Of a DNA stretch of 64,000 bases, positions 10,841 through 21,300 are shown in pieces. The notes beneath the pieces were generated by a model. That model worked only from the letters and a program-made list of their open reading frames with translations. It made no database searches and was not told the DNA's origin. Position 1 is the stretch's first letter; every line of letters starts with the position of its first letter. The position numbers were made by a program, and so were the translations under genes. The stretch lies in assembly GCA_030429565.1 (NCBI GenBank), contig JAUIFE010000001.1:62001-126000 (forward strand). Reading direction: 5' to 3'. The stretch is from Holophagae bacterium (GTDB taxonomy: Bacteria > Acidobacteriota > Holophagae > Acanthopleuribacterales > Acanthopleuribacteraceae).

Positions 10841-11137
10841 ATGCCAAAAGCAGCCACCCCTAAAAAGAAAAAGGTTACGCTTTCCTTCGAAGGTGAACCT
10901 GGTTCCGAAGTCATCGTCGCCGGTAGCTTCAATGATTGGTCACTCAACGATAAAAAGAAAGCGAAAGTAATGAAAGAACAAGACGCCGGTCATTACTCAA
11001 TTAATCTCTTTCTTCCTATCGGTGAACATGAATACAAGTTTTACAGTAATGGTGAATGGATCGTGGATCCAAAAGCCGAGAAAAAAATCCCCAACCGTTT
11101 TGGCACCTACAATGCGGTTATCGACGTCGAAGATTAA
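10841..11137 (+). CDS. Small glycogen-binding (CBM48/AMPK-type) domain protein
   Basis: 98 residues. After a lysine-rich leader (MPKAATPKKKKV) the whole protein is one early-set carbohydrate-binding module: VIVAGSFNDWS, then GHYSINLFLPIGEHEYKFY and WIVDPKAEK match the AMPK-beta/isoamylase N-terminal family, in which the Trp residues contact alpha-glucans. No catalytic domain is attached and no signal peptide is visible, so it probably acts in the cytoplasm on glycogen or as a regulatory subunit. The ATG at 10841 follows GGGAAGG (10823-10829). Its codon use is AT-richer than its neighbours. Monocistronic, with its own terminator. Confidence 0.8.
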   Translation: MPKAATPKKKKVTLSFEGEPGSEVIVAGSFNDWSLNDKKKAKVMKEQDAGHYSINLFLPIGEHEYKFYSNGEWIVDPKAEKKIPNRFGTYNAVIDVED

Positions 11138-11157
11138 ACCTCGACCCATCTACGCGC

Positions 11158-11193
11158 AAAACCCTTCGCCCAGCAACGGCCGGAGGGTTTTTC
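11158..11193 (+). terminator. Rho-independent terminator after the CBM gene
   Basis: AAAACCCT (11158-11165) pairs with AGGGTTTT (11184-11191), ending in a T-run 20 bases after the stop codon. Confidence 0.8.
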
Positions 11194-11301
11194 TCGTTTA
11201 TGGATTAACAACTTAAAGCCCTCTTTTTGAAACGGTTGTCCGCATACACAAAACCGCAAGCAAACCACAGCCGGATGGCAAACACCCCTCCCTTCTCTTA
11301 T

Positions 11302-13131
11302 TTAGTGCATGGTTTTTTGAGGCGGAAACCCCAAACTTTCCTGCAACGGTTTGAGTATTTCAATCGCGTGCTTGTAACCAATTTTTTCGATTTTCTCTAT
11401 CGATGACCAATCTAACAAATGGAACTGGTCAATGGGCGGCCGCATATAGGCATGAGTGCGGCGCTGCAATACTTCCTTTTCAACCGAACTCGAAATCATA
11501 GCGGTACGCAATAAGATATTAAGAATATTGGGGACACGTACCTTAACGGCAAAGGGGTTAAGACGGTTGCGCAATAGATGCCAAGGGCTCAGGTCTTGCT
11601 CCACCGGTAACGCCAACGACAGGTCGAGGTTGGGGCTGACATCGACGGCGAACACAGGTCCGCGACCTTGATCGAGCATGACGTCGACGGGGACGTTGTT
11701 GAGCAGACCACCGTCGACGAGGGTGTTGCGCTGGAAGAATACAGGCGGCACTAACCCAGGAATGGCGGTACTACAACGCACGGCTCGCCACAACAGGCCG
11801 GAGCGATGCACAAAGCTCTCCGCACGTGTCAGGTTGGTCGACACACAGTAAAAAGGAATCCACAGGTCTTCGACCTCAGTATCGCCATAGAGGTTGACGC
11901 CCATGCGGCGAAAGCATCGGCCACGGGTTAAGGCCAACATCGGCAGGGTGAAATCAAAGATGGATCCCTTCTCGACGAATTCCTCGCGCGTGCGTTTAAG
12001 AATGTGGTCAACGTCCCATCCCATGGCGTATTGTGCACCGATAATGGCGCCCATACTGGTGCCGCCGACCACGTCGATGGGAATCGACAACTCGTCGAAG
12101 GCACGCAGCACGCCGATGTGCGCAAACCCGCGCGCGCCACCCCCACCTAGCACCAAGCCGACAGCCCGGCCGGCCAACATCCGGGCCAGGCGACCGTAGT
12201 GGCGTGGTCGCCGGCAATGCAGGTGGTGGTAGCCGTCAAAGTCACGGTGGTAACGCAGGAGTTCACGGGTGTTGCGCGGTTGTTGATCGCCGTCATAGAG
12301 GAACACCAACTCTTTGCGCGAACAGGTCAACTTGCTGCTCAGGCCCTCGAAGGCGTTGAGCAGAAGGTCGCCACCACGCGGCGGTTCCGACCCACACAGG
12401 AACAGCAAACAGTCAGCCTGCCGCAAACAACAGCGTGTCCAGCGGCTATCGACCTCACCGGCCTGATAGACCACATAACTGTAATTGTGTTCGCGTTGAT
12501 TCAGCCAGGCCGTGGTACGCGGCGAGAGCCGGCTCTCGTCCTCGCCAAAACCGACCTCGCGTTCAACGACCTCGGCGGTGAGGTGACAAGCGGGACCAAG
12601 TCGTTCCAGGGCGAGGCACAGACGCGCGGTGAATTCCGTAATCGGCAAGTTGGGATCGAGCGCAATCACCGCAATGGTGGCCACTTGCATGGCGTGCGTT
12701 TCACCCAGTTGATCACGACGCAAGCGTTTGATGATCACGCGCGTGAGTCCCATCATGGTCGAGGGAAACTGAGTGACAAGCTCGTCGAAGTCGGCCTTGT
12801 CGAGCCGTACCAATTGCGAGTCGCGCACGGTCAAAATAGTGGCGGACCGTGTCTCACCGGTGAGCAGTGACATCTCGCCGACACACTCGCCGTGACCTAT
12901 TTCAGCCAAAACGCGGCCGTCCTCCTTCAACACGCGCAGACGACCATAGACGAGAAGGTACATACAATCGCCGGCTTCACCTTGTTCGCACAGGATCTCG
13001 CCGGCCCGCAAATGGACCCAGGAAAAACGCGCGGCCAGTTCCTGCAACGCCTCGGTCGGCAATTGGCTGAAGATAGGATGGGTCTCCAAAAGAGGCAGCA
13101 AACCCAAGCCTTCGAGCTGAGAATGTTCCAT
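11302..13131 (-). CDS. cNMP-binding patatin-like phospholipase (NTE/RssA type)
   Basis: 609 residues from the ATG at 13131; an upstream TTG at 13221 has no ribosome site. Residues about 20-130 form a cyclic-nucleotide-binding domain (GEILCEQGEAGDCMYLL, GECVGEMSLLTGETRSATI). A middle region (150-315) of uncertain fold follows. The patatin serine lipase comes next: oxyanion loop GGGGARGFAHIG (329-340), nucleophile Ser359 in GTSMG, and catalytic Asp473 in DGGLLNNVP. All catalytic residues are present. The architecture resembles neuropathy-target-esterase relatives that hydrolyse lysophospholipids, with activity possibly gated by nucleotide binding. No membrane segment is evident. Confidence 0.9.
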   Translation of the reverse strand: MEHSQLEGLGLLPLLETHPIFSQLPTEALQELAARFSWVHLRAGEILCEQGEAGDCMYLLVYGRLRVLKEDGRVLAEIGHGECVGEMSLLTGETRSATILTVRDSQLVRLDKADFDELVTQFPSTMMGLTRVIIKRLRRDQLGETHAMQVATIAVIALDPNLPITEFTARLCLALERLGPACHLTAEVVEREVGFGEDESRLSPRTTAWLNQREHNYSYVVYQAGEVDSRWTRCCLRQADCLLFLCGSEPPRGGDLLLNAFEGLSSKLTCSRKELVFLYDGDQQPRNTRELLRYHRDFDGYHHLHCRRPRHYGRLARMLAGRAVGLVLGGGGARGFAHIGVLRAFDELSIPIDVVGGTSMGAIIGAQYAMGWDVDHILKRTREEFVEKGSIFDFTLPMLALTRGRCFRRMGVNLYGDTEVEDLWIPFYCVSTNLTRAESFVHRSGLLWRAVRCSTAIPGLVPPVFFQRNTLVDGGLLNNVPVDVMLDQGRGPVFAVDVSPNLDLSLALPVEQDLSPWHLLRNRLNPFAVKVRVPNILNILLRTAMISSSVEKEVLQRRTHAYMRPPIDQFHLLDWSSIEKIEKIGYKHAIEILKPLQESLGFPPQKTMH

Positions 13132-13248
13132 AAGCCCTTTTTTTAAGCTGTTGATAATCTTCCCATCATACGTGACAGACAAGAGCTTGAGAAGCGCAAG
13201 CATGGATAAGCAAGGCCACAACGGCGGCCATGGCCCCGTTCGGTGCAG

Positions 13249-14946
13249 TTAGTCGCCGTCGCCCCAAGTCACGCGCACCACTTCGAGCGGCAGCGCATGG
13301 GCGGCAAAATACTTGAGCCAGCCACGTTGGTTGGGCTGCAACTGGTCGCCCGGCCCCTTAACCTCGGCCAGGCGGTAGCCGCCGGAGCGCGGAAACAGCA
13401 GCAGATCGGGAAAGCCATTGCGATAACGACCCGGGTCGGTGGCCAAGCGTTCAAAAATGAACGCCAAATCAGCGCCGGGCACACGGGCTTGGACCAGATC
13501 CAGCATCTCGGTCAGGCGCGGGTCCCAGCCAACCAGATAATTGTGAATGCCTTGTTTGTGACGATAAACCTGTTTGGCCAAGGGCAGCCAAGGAACCTCG
13601 GCGCGTAGCCAGGCCAAACGATGTTCAATCAGGAGGCGACGGTTCTCGTAAAAGGCCGAGGAGAACAGGTCGGTCGGGCCGCGTTGATAATGGTTGAAAA
13701 ATGCACCGCGAACCGGCGCATAAACGATGTCCCAAAAAATAAGACCAAAGAGGCTTAGCCAAAAGCCGTTCTCAGCGTAAAAGCCCGCGTCGCCCTCTTC
13801 CCAACAGGCCGACAACACCTGGCTCTCAATGCGCTGGGTGCTATCGCGGACCAAGGTAAACCGTCGTTCGGGAAATTTTACGCGCGATGGCGGCGGTAAT
13901 TTATGACCCAGTTTGGCGGCGACTTTGACGCGAAAAGTGCGTGCAAACAACCGTTCTTCTTCGGTGGCGGGCCCGTCTATAAGCTCGCGACACAAAGCCA
14001 TCGCCGCACGGGGGCGGTTCAGCTTGTAAAGCAATCGTGCGCGACGTTCGCGCGCGGGCGGGCGCGCTGAAACCCCATACCAATCCAGCGCCTCCTCGAG
14101 ACAGCCGCGCCGCTCAAACCACAAAGCGACGCGGTTGTGGAGGCGATCACGGCGACGTCGCAGTACGGGTTCGTCCAAGGTCGGCGGCATCGATTCAGCC
14201 GCTTCGGCCAGAGCCGCTTGGTTCTCTTCAGCCATGGCAAGGTCGCAGATGGCGCGCTGGTTGAGCCAGGCAACCGTTGCGTCCAGCAAGTCGCGCGTTT
14301 GGAACAAGCGATCACCACGCAACAGAGACACCTGTTCATAGCGCACCAAACCCAAGTCGAGCAGGACAAACTCCTGCCAATCCTGACGGCTGTTACCAAA
14401 GAACAGCAAACGGTAGCGCAACAAAACCGCCTCACCGAGCAAGCCGAGCCAATCGAAGCGAGCTCGAATCCAAGCGATCACAGTCGCTTCCGGCAAGTGC
14501 GTTTGCACCCGCGCGACAAGGGCGTCCTTGCGCGTTTTGCGCAGGTGCTCCGGCGAGACCTCGGCTTGCTCGGCGTGGTCGCTGAGTAAAGCGACGATGT
14601 CGGCACGGTTGAGCAAAGCGAGCACGCCCTCAAGTGGGGCGGTGGGATTTAATTGCGCCAAGTCAGCATGAACCAGCGTGGTCACGGCGCCTGGCACATC
14701 TTCGATTTCGCGGTAAGCCAGCTTGTCACAGCGAAAGAACGGGCCCTTGCGCGTTAGCAGCCGAACATAAAGACACTGGGCATCGTGCGATAGCGCGCGA
14801 AAGCGACGCGAAAAAACACGCTCCTCGTCGTTGCGCAAATCGTCGTAATGGTGGTCGACAAAATCGAGGATTTTAAAAAAATTGTCGCGGTAATAGCCGG
14901 CCGCAAGGGCGACCGGCGTATTTTCATCGGGCACAATGGCACTCAT
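13249..14946 (-). CDS. FAN1-like structure-specific nuclease (VRR-NUC)
   Basis: 565 residues. The C-terminal 60 residues are a VRR-NUC PD-(D/E)xK nuclease: NGFPDLLLF with Asp514, then AEVKG with Glu528 and Lys530, and the following QLQPNQRGWL. The long helical N-terminal part containing tetratricopeptide-like stretches fits bacterial homologues of Fanconi-associated nuclease 1, which cut 5'-flap and crosslink-repair intermediates. The start codon overlaps the stop of the upstream phosphoesterase gene (ATGA), so the two are translationally coupled. No other crosslink repair gene is near. Confidence 0.8.
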   Translation of the reverse strand: MSAIVPDENTPVALAAGYYRDNFFKILDFVDHHYDDLRNDEERVFSRRFRALSHDAQCLYVRLLTRKGPFFRCDKLAYREIEDVPGAVTTLVHADLAQLNPTAPLEGVLALLNRADIVALLSDHAEQAEVSPEHLRKTRKDALVARVQTHLPEATVIAWIRARFDWLGLLGEAVLLRYRLLFFGNSRQDWQEFVLLDLGLVRYEQVSLLRGDRLFQTRDLLDATVAWLNQRAICDLAMAEENQAALAEAAESMPPTLDEPVLRRRRDRLHNRVALWFERRGCLEEALDWYGVSARPPARERRARLLYKLNRPRAAMALCRELIDGPATEEERLFARTFRVKVAAKLGHKLPPPSRVKFPERRFTLVRDSTQRIESQVLSACWEEGDAGFYAENGFWLSLFGLIFWDIVYAPVRGAFFNHYQRGPTDLFSSAFYENRRLLIEHRLAWLRAEVPWLPLAKQVYRHKQGIHNYLVGWDPRLTEMLDLVQARVPGADLAFIFERLATDPGRYRNGFPDLLLFPRSGGYRLAEVKGPGDQLQPNQRGWLKYFAAHALPLEVVRVTWGDGD

Positions 14947-17132
14947 TCAATGACGTAGACACCGGACCATGTGAAATCGTTGGCTTCTTCCCAGGCCGGT
15001 CGCCAAGTGTAGTAACGGACCTCGCCGTCGGGCCGATCGAGATCTGCGAGGGCAAAGTTGATGCGAATCGCCTTGAGTCGGCCACCACCGCCCTCTTCCA
15101 GAAGACGCTTGCGAAAGAACTCGAACGGGATCGCGATTTCAGTATGGTACCCGGTTTCGGTGCGACGGGTTTTCGCTTGCAAACCATCGGGCGCGTTGTC
15201 GATCTCGGTGGTCATGCCGTCCTCACCCATCGGCACGACAACGAAATTGGGGTCGTCGTCGCCTTCACCAGGGTAACTGTCAACCCAGAAGACAAGACCG
15301 TCCTGACGCCAGGGGCGTAGCTTGGGCGAAACAACCACTTTATCGTCGCGCACCTTAACAGCAATGTAGACATGCTTGCGGTCGTGGAAGAGAGAGAAGT
15401 TACAGGCGGCGTCGGAAGGTCCCGCCCAGGGCATTTCGTATTTGGCCAAAGCCGCTTTGTCGAGGTTGCGGAAGGATTCACGCATTTCGCCCCAATCGGA
15501 CAGGTTCCCGTCAAGCACGATCTCGCGTGATTTTAAACCACGCCGTTTCTCTAAACCGATGCGTTTGACACCTTCGTTGGTGTAGCTTTGACCATCAACG
15601 GTAAAGGTCAAAGAATAATGAATTTCAGGCGGTTTTACCGATTCGATGCCAATCGGTTGCTTTACCTTTAGCGGAACATCCATCACACGGCGGCGACCCG
15701 ATTTCAGTTCGAAACGGTGTTCTTTTTGCCCTACTTGAAACACATCGTCGGCGACGATCCGCACAACCGCCTGCGCGTCGACCTTTTCGCGGTTCTGTAA
15801 GCGAAGCTCAACCGTCGTACCGTCGAAACGTTCGCCGGCCACAAAAACCTCGGACAGCTCCGCCGGTTTTTCGTCGAAGCTAATATTCTGAGTCACGGTT
15901 TGGAAGTAGGCATCGGCGTCGGTGCTTTCTTGGCCCTGCGTGGGATAGACGTCAAACAGGCGACCCTGTTTATCGAAGGCACGGTAAACCACGCCTTCAG
16001 CGCTGAAATCAACCAGCCAGTAATGGCGCATGCTGCCCACCTTCTCCAGGTACCAGCGCTTGACCAAATCGATGCCGCGATCACCACGACCCCAGGCACC
16101 GTCACCCAAGTACAGAACACCTTCCGGATCGACCTTGCCGTTGCGCAAGCGTTTGGAGCGTTTGTAGGTATGATCGTGGTTCTCGAAAGCGGTCGTCAGT
16201 TGGTAACGACTGAAAATCGGCTCCCAGTAACGGCGACCCAACTCCGAATATTTGGTTTCGTAATCGCGGTGACTGGGGTAAAGCGGCACGTGATAGATGG
16301 CAAAGGTATGCTTAACTTTGTCGCGGTCAGCGATCATCGCCTGCTTGAGCCATTCGGCTTGGTCGCCACCATGATCGCTGGTGTGGCCGCTGTCGAGCAC
16401 GTAAACCGCGGTATGGGCACCCAAGGCACGACGGAAGTAAGCTTTGTCGCCGCCCTGAGCGAAATAATTGTAGTAAAAAGGCGCTTCCTCGACTTTGCCA
16501 CCATAACGCGCGGAAACTTCGTGGTTGCCGATCGCCAAAATCAGCGGCACGGTATAGCCGCTGGGCGTCACCATGTTTTCCGTCCAAAGCGTTAACCATT
16601 CATCCCAAAGACCGACATTGGTCAAGCGACCGTTGGCATAAGCCACATCGCCGCCCAAAAGGGCAACGTGCGGTTCGTGCGCCGCCGCCGAACGGAACAT
16701 GGCGCCCACAAGCGGGTCAACGCCGAAATCACCACCGGTCACCAACCGCAGAGCCTTGTCTTGGCGTGGCAAGGTGCGAAACTTCAGCTCGCCGCTCCAG
16801 CCGTTTTTGGCATCGCCGGCAACCATATAATAGGTGGTGTCGGGTTGTAAGTTATCGAGGCGCACCCAATGGATGTCGCGTCCATCGGAGAGACCGGGCA
16901 CCTTGTGATGACGACCCTTTTGCTTGGTCGCATAGGCGTCGGCTTGGCCACCATGGGGCACCGTATCGAAGTGAACCCAGCTCTGGGCATCGGCCGCCAT
17001 GGTGTGAAAGTTGACCGTGATTGAGGTAGCGGTGTCCCCTTCAAAGGTTAAGTAAACGAATCGGGGCGCCGCCATAACAAGGGACAGCAGGCCGGAGAGG
17101 AGCACCAATAAAAAAATTCGGGTCAACCGCAT
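14943..17132 (-). CDS. Secreted purple-acid-phosphatase-like metallophosphoesterase
   Basis: 729 residues with a clear signal peptide (1-21, ending VMA). A purple-acid-phosphatase-type N-terminal FN3-like domain comes first (to about 115). The metallophosphoesterase core follows with its metal-ligand motifs in order: GGDFGVDP, LLGGDVAYANG, AIGNHEVS and FENHDHTYKRSK. The last ~170 residues (from EIVLDGNLSDWGE) resemble a CBM9/DOMON-like beta-sandwich found at the end of extracellular enzymes. It should act outside the cytoplasm on phosphate esters; the substrate is unknown. AAAGGAA precedes the ATG at 17132. The stop overlaps the FAN1-like gene start. Confidence 0.85.
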   Translation of the reverse strand: MRLTRIFLLVLLSGLLSLVMAAPRFVYLTFEGDTATSITVNFHTMAADAQSWVHFDTVPHGGQADAYATKQKGRHHKVPGLSDGRDIHWVRLDNLQPDTTYYMVAGDAKNGWSGELKFRTLPRQDKALRLVTGGDFGVDPLVGAMFRSAAAHEPHVALLGGDVAYANGRLTNVGLWDEWLTLWTENMVTPSGYTVPLILAIGNHEVSARYGGKVEEAPFYYNYFAQGGDKAYFRRALGAHTAVYVLDSGHTSDHGGDQAEWLKQAMIADRDKVKHTFAIYHVPLYPSHRDYETKYSELGRRYWEPIFSRYQLTTAFENHDHTYKRSKRLRNGKVDPEGVLYLGDGAWGRGDRGIDLVKRWYLEKVGSMRHYWLVDFSAEGVVYRAFDKQGRLFDVYPTQGQESTDADAYFQTVTQNISFDEKPAELSEVFVAGERFDGTTVELRLQNREKVDAQAVVRIVADDVFQVGQKEHRFELKSGRRRVMDVPLKVKQPIGIESVKPPEIHYSLTFTVDGQSYTNEGVKRIGLEKRRGLKSREIVLDGNLSDWGEMRESFRNLDKAALAKYEMPWAGPSDAACNFSLFHDRKHVYIAVKVRDDKVVVSPKLRPWRQDGLVFWVDSYPGEGDDDPNFVVVPMGEDGMTTEIDNAPDGLQAKTRRTETGYHTEIAIPFEFFRKRLLEEGGGGRLKAIRINFALADLDRPDGEVRYYTWRPAWEEANDFTWSGVYVIE

Positions 17133-17331
17133 TTCTATTCCTTTGTATCAACAATGTCTCAAGATAACTTTGGCAACCTAACATCAGACCCGGTAAAGAT
17201 CAAGCAGGCTCACGGATCCGCGCCTAAATCGGGCCGCTAACGCGGCCTAAGCGCTTCGGGTCCAGGACTTGGCCAAGCTTAAGTCGCTTAGAAGCAACGC
17301 CTCTCATAGAAACGCGGTGCGCAACGCTAAG

Positions 17332-17949
17332 ATGGGCAAGAAAACATTGCCACTCCGGGAGGCTTGGGTGATCAGTTGCGAAGAGGCCGTTCAATCTTAC
17401 AACCTGCACTATTCAATGATTAAATTTGTCGCCTTTCACGGTTTGGTTTGGAGTGGGACCAACCTACCGCTCAAAATGAGTGCACTCGGCGAGTTGGTGC
17501 TGTGCGAAATTGACTTGCGTGATCAAAAAACGGGTCAAAGGCAGGCAGCGACCTGGGAACGCGGCATGCTGCACGCCGACTTTGACCCGCAAACCCGCTA
17601 CGATCTTAAGTTTCGCTTAGAGTATCGCGCGCCCTTTACCACCGATCAGTTCGGTTGTGATTTCGAAAGCATTCACCCCAACCGCTACCGCCTCCACCTC
17701 GATTTCGGATTGGGCAACCTAGCCGGCGCCCAGGATTCGATTCGTGTCGAGCATGGCCCCCGCCACGTCGACCTGAGCCTGGCGAACACCATGCGCTTTC
17801 GCTTTGAAGACGGGGCCTCCGTCCAACTCACCCGCACGATGGAGGCGGTTTCGATCACCGTCGCCGATGAACGCATTGCGCCCTTCGCCCACGGCGCCTT
17901 TCCCGTGCTAAGTGTGGTCAACGCCAAAGCGCCGGCGGTCGGCGTTTAA
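17332..17949 (+). CDS. Unidentified protein
   Basis: About 205 residues; not recognised. There is no signal peptide, membrane helix or known motif. It looks like a soluble beta-rich protein, with short strands such as FHGLVWSGTNLPL and RYRLHLDFGLG. The start is uncertain: ATG at 17332 is given here. A GTG at 17368 has the better ribosome site (GGGAGG at 17357-17362), and the frame is open upstream to a TTG at 17269. Codon use past about 17400 is like the neighbours, supporting a real gene. It stands alone between a divergent phosphoesterase gene and the giant gene. Confidence 0.6.
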   Translation: MGKKTLPLREAWVISCEEAVQSYNLHYSMIKFVAFHGLVWSGTNLPLKMSALGELVLCEIDLRDQKTGQRQAATWERGMLHADFDPQTRYDLKFRLEYRAPFTTDQFGCDFESIHPNRYRLHLDFGLGNLAGAQDSIRVEHGPRHVDLSLANTMRFRFEDGASVQLTRTMEAVSITVADERIAPFAHGAFPVLSVVNAKAPAVGV

Positions 17950-18342
17950 GCAACGGCCCCACCTCGAAGCCGTCAAAAAGGCGGCTGTCGCCCGAGTTTT
18001 TGCTGTTTTGTTTACCATCGAGATCGCGAACGGCGCCGCACGCAAAAGGTGATCACGGTCACTAACCAACACCCATTCCACGAGTTGCCTTACCACCCGA
18101 GCTTTAGCGCCGGCTGCGCTTCTCCTAAACGCAAAAATTCCTTCAGTCCAAACTCTTTCCTTCCGAAAAGTCAAAGATACGCGTGCCAATTTTATCCCGT
18201 TTCCATTTACCTCTTTTTGGCAACGACACACATCCAGCTCAGATTGCTTTCTGCCGGGAGCGTCTGGAAGGCGGGGATGTCACCATCGGTCGTGCACCGC
18301 GTTCGTGTGGTTGCGCCGATTGCGCTGATTTTTTGGTCGAAG
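17950..18342. other. Leader region of the giant gene
   Basis: About 400 bases without a gene. Near the left end a short hairpin (GGCG at 17980-17983 with CGCC at 17989-17992), flanked by A- and T-runs, could be a weak terminator. I found no convincing promoter pair or riboswitch consensus. Confidence 0.4.
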
Positions 18343-18350
18343 AGGGAGGA
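18343..18350 (+). promoter_or_regulatory. Strong ribosome site that fixes a TTG start
   Basis: AGGGAGGA lies five bases before the TTG at 18356. The codons that follow spell a complete signal peptide, which makes this non-ATG start well supported. Confidence 0.8.
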
Positions 18351-18355
18351 TCACC

Positions 18356-21300
18356 TTGCCCAGAACCGTTGGACTGCGTCCGCTTTGGTATTGCCTCGTT
18401 GGATTGATCGCCTGCGCTGCCTGGGCCCCCGCCCAAGACCCCTTCACCCCACCCAAACTCGCCGATTTACCCGATTACGCCTTTTGCGGAACCGCCGCGC
18501 CGACCATCCCACCCAACCGCTTACCGGTCGGTGACTGTGACGCGCAGCAAACCGTCATTCGCGGAGAATACAATGCCAGTGATTTACTGGTAATTCCCGT
18601 CGTCTTTCATGTCATTTCACGCCGTGACGGGACCGGCAACATCAGTGACGCCATGATTTACAGTCAAATCGACATTCTCAACGAGGATTTCAACGCGCAA
18701 GCCAACACACCCGGCGCACCCGGCAACGACAGCCGCATTTTATTTGTGTTGGCCGACCGCGATCCCAACGGTCAACCCACGACCGGCATCACGCGCACGG
18801 CCAACGACGCCTGGCACGCCGACAGCGACAGTTTCGGTTATCGTCGTCAGCTCAATTGGAACCCTAGCCGATACCTCAACATTTATGTGAACGACCCCGC
18901 CGGCAACCTCGGCTACGCCTATTTGCCCTCCGGCGGCAACGTTGCCGGTGCCTACTTCGACGGCGTGAACCTGCTGTGGCGCGCCGTCGGCCGCAACGCC
19001 CCCATCGGCGCCCCTTACAACAACGGCCGCACCGCCACCCACGAAGTCGGCCACTACCTCGGCCTTTACCACACCTTTAACGGTGGCTGTTGCAACAGCT
19101 ACACCTGCGGCGACCTTATCAACGATACCGCCTCCCAAAGCCAGCCGATCTACGGCTGCCCCGGCGGCACCAGTACCTGTAGCAGCGCTGACCCGGTGGA
19201 AAACTACATGGGTTACGCCGATGACGCCTGTATGGATCGCTTCACCACCGAACAGATTAACCGCATGCGCTGCACGCTGGCCCAGTTCCGACCCAATCTG
19301 TTTCGCCGCCTGCCACCGGACCCTGTCCAAGTTTGGATCAGTCAAGGCCTGGGTGTGATTCAAGGGGAGACGTTGTCGGTCCCAGTCGTGGTCGGCGAAG
19401 TACCGCAGTACCTGGACGTCAACGCCTTCGATTTCGAATTGACCTACGACCCGGCGCAGTTCGCCTTTGACGGATTCTCAACGACCGGCAGTGAAATCGA
19501 AAACTGGGACTTGGTCCTCGACAACGAACCAACGCCAGGCCGCGTGCTGATCTCGGCCGCCTCGACCCAGCAGTTCACGCTCAGCACCGACGGCGACGCC
19601 ATCCTGATCTACCTCAACTTGCGTGCTTTGGCCGATGCCACCATTGACGCCTGCAGTCCATTGGCCTTGCCGGACGAGGCTTTTGTTTTTAACGGTGGTT
19701 TTCCCGAAACCCAAACCAGCGACGGCCAACTGTGCGTGAGAGCCGTGCCGCCACCCTTAGCCGATCTGTCCCTGCACCAAACCCTGAGCCCGGACAAACT
19801 GGACAACGGTCAGGACGTCACCATCACTTTGCGTGTCGACAACGACGGCCCCGACGCCGCCGGCAGCGTCACCACCGCGCTGACCTTACCTGGCAATGTC
19901 AGCTTCGTCAGCGCGAGCGGTGACGGCACCTACAGCCATCCGAACTGGAGCTTGAGCGGCCTCAGCGCCGGCACCAGTGCAACGTTAACCGTCACGGCCA
20001 CCTTCGTCAGTGGCGACCAAGCCGTCGTTAACAGCGAAATCACCGCCGTCGACGTGGGCGACATCGACAGTACGCCAGGCGACGGCAACACCCAGGACGA
20101 CGATTACCAAAGCGGCACCATCCGCCGACCCGAAGCCGATCTCGACCTTCAGGTGCGTGTGTCTTCGACCGTCCCCTTCCTAGAGCAACCCTTCTTCTAC
20201 ACGGTCACGCTCAGCAATAACGGCCCCGATACGGCAGAAAACATCACCATTTCGGCACCTTTGCCGGCCGGACTGGTGCTGAGCGGGGCCGATGCCGACA
20301 GCGGCAGTTACGACACCGGCGTATGGAGCCTGACCTCGCTGCCCGCCGGCCAAAATGCGACCTTGGTCCTGACCACCTCGGTTGCCACCACCGGCGCCCG
20401 CAACTTTGTCGCCGAAGTCACCGCCGCCGAACCGGCCGACCCCGACTCGACACCCAACAACGGCGCCACCGGTGAAGACGACCTCGGCGCCGCCACGATT
20501 AACCCACGCCGCGCGATTGGTGCCGCCATTCTGATTTCCACCAATGATGGCAACGGTGTCGGCTTTAATGACAGCACACCGGTTGACCCAGTCGGCGGCA
20601 ACACCGGCAGCACCTTGGGTGCACAACGTTTGCAAGTCTGGGAACACGCCGCCGCCATCGTCGGCAGCTACCTGGCGAGTGACATTCCCATCAGCGTGCG
20701 CGTCAACTTCAGCGATTTACCCTGCCCCGGTGGCAATCCCAGCTACGCCCACGGCGAACCCTTCACCGGCGTCATCCAATTCGGCAACGCGCCCGATGCC
20801 GACACCTTCTACCCGATCGCCTTGGGCAACCACATCGCCGGCGTTGATAACAACGGCCAGGATCCCGAGGTGTTGGTCACCGTGCAACCGTCGCTCGCCG
20901 ATGCGGGCTGCCTGAACGGCGTCGATTGGTACCTCGGTCTCGATGCACAGCCGGGTAACCAAATCGATATGGTCAGCATCGCGGTGCGGGAATTGATCCA
21001 CGGTCTCGGCTTTCACAGCTTCGTCAATGGCGGTACCGGCGGCAAGTACTTCGGCAAAAACGACGTGTTCATGACCTTGATCCGCGATCCGCAAACCGGG
21101 TTGTTGTGGTCGGCCATGAGCAGCAGCCAACGGTTGAGCGCCGCCGGCCGCGAGCAAGTTTTTCTGGGCCAAGGCACACGCGCCGCTGCTTCGAGCTTGC
21201 TCAGCGAGGGCACCGACGGCAGCGGCAACCTACTGCTGGCCTTCGATTACGACGGTGCGGTCAGCATTTTTAACCGCTCCTTCATCACGCCGACGGCAAC

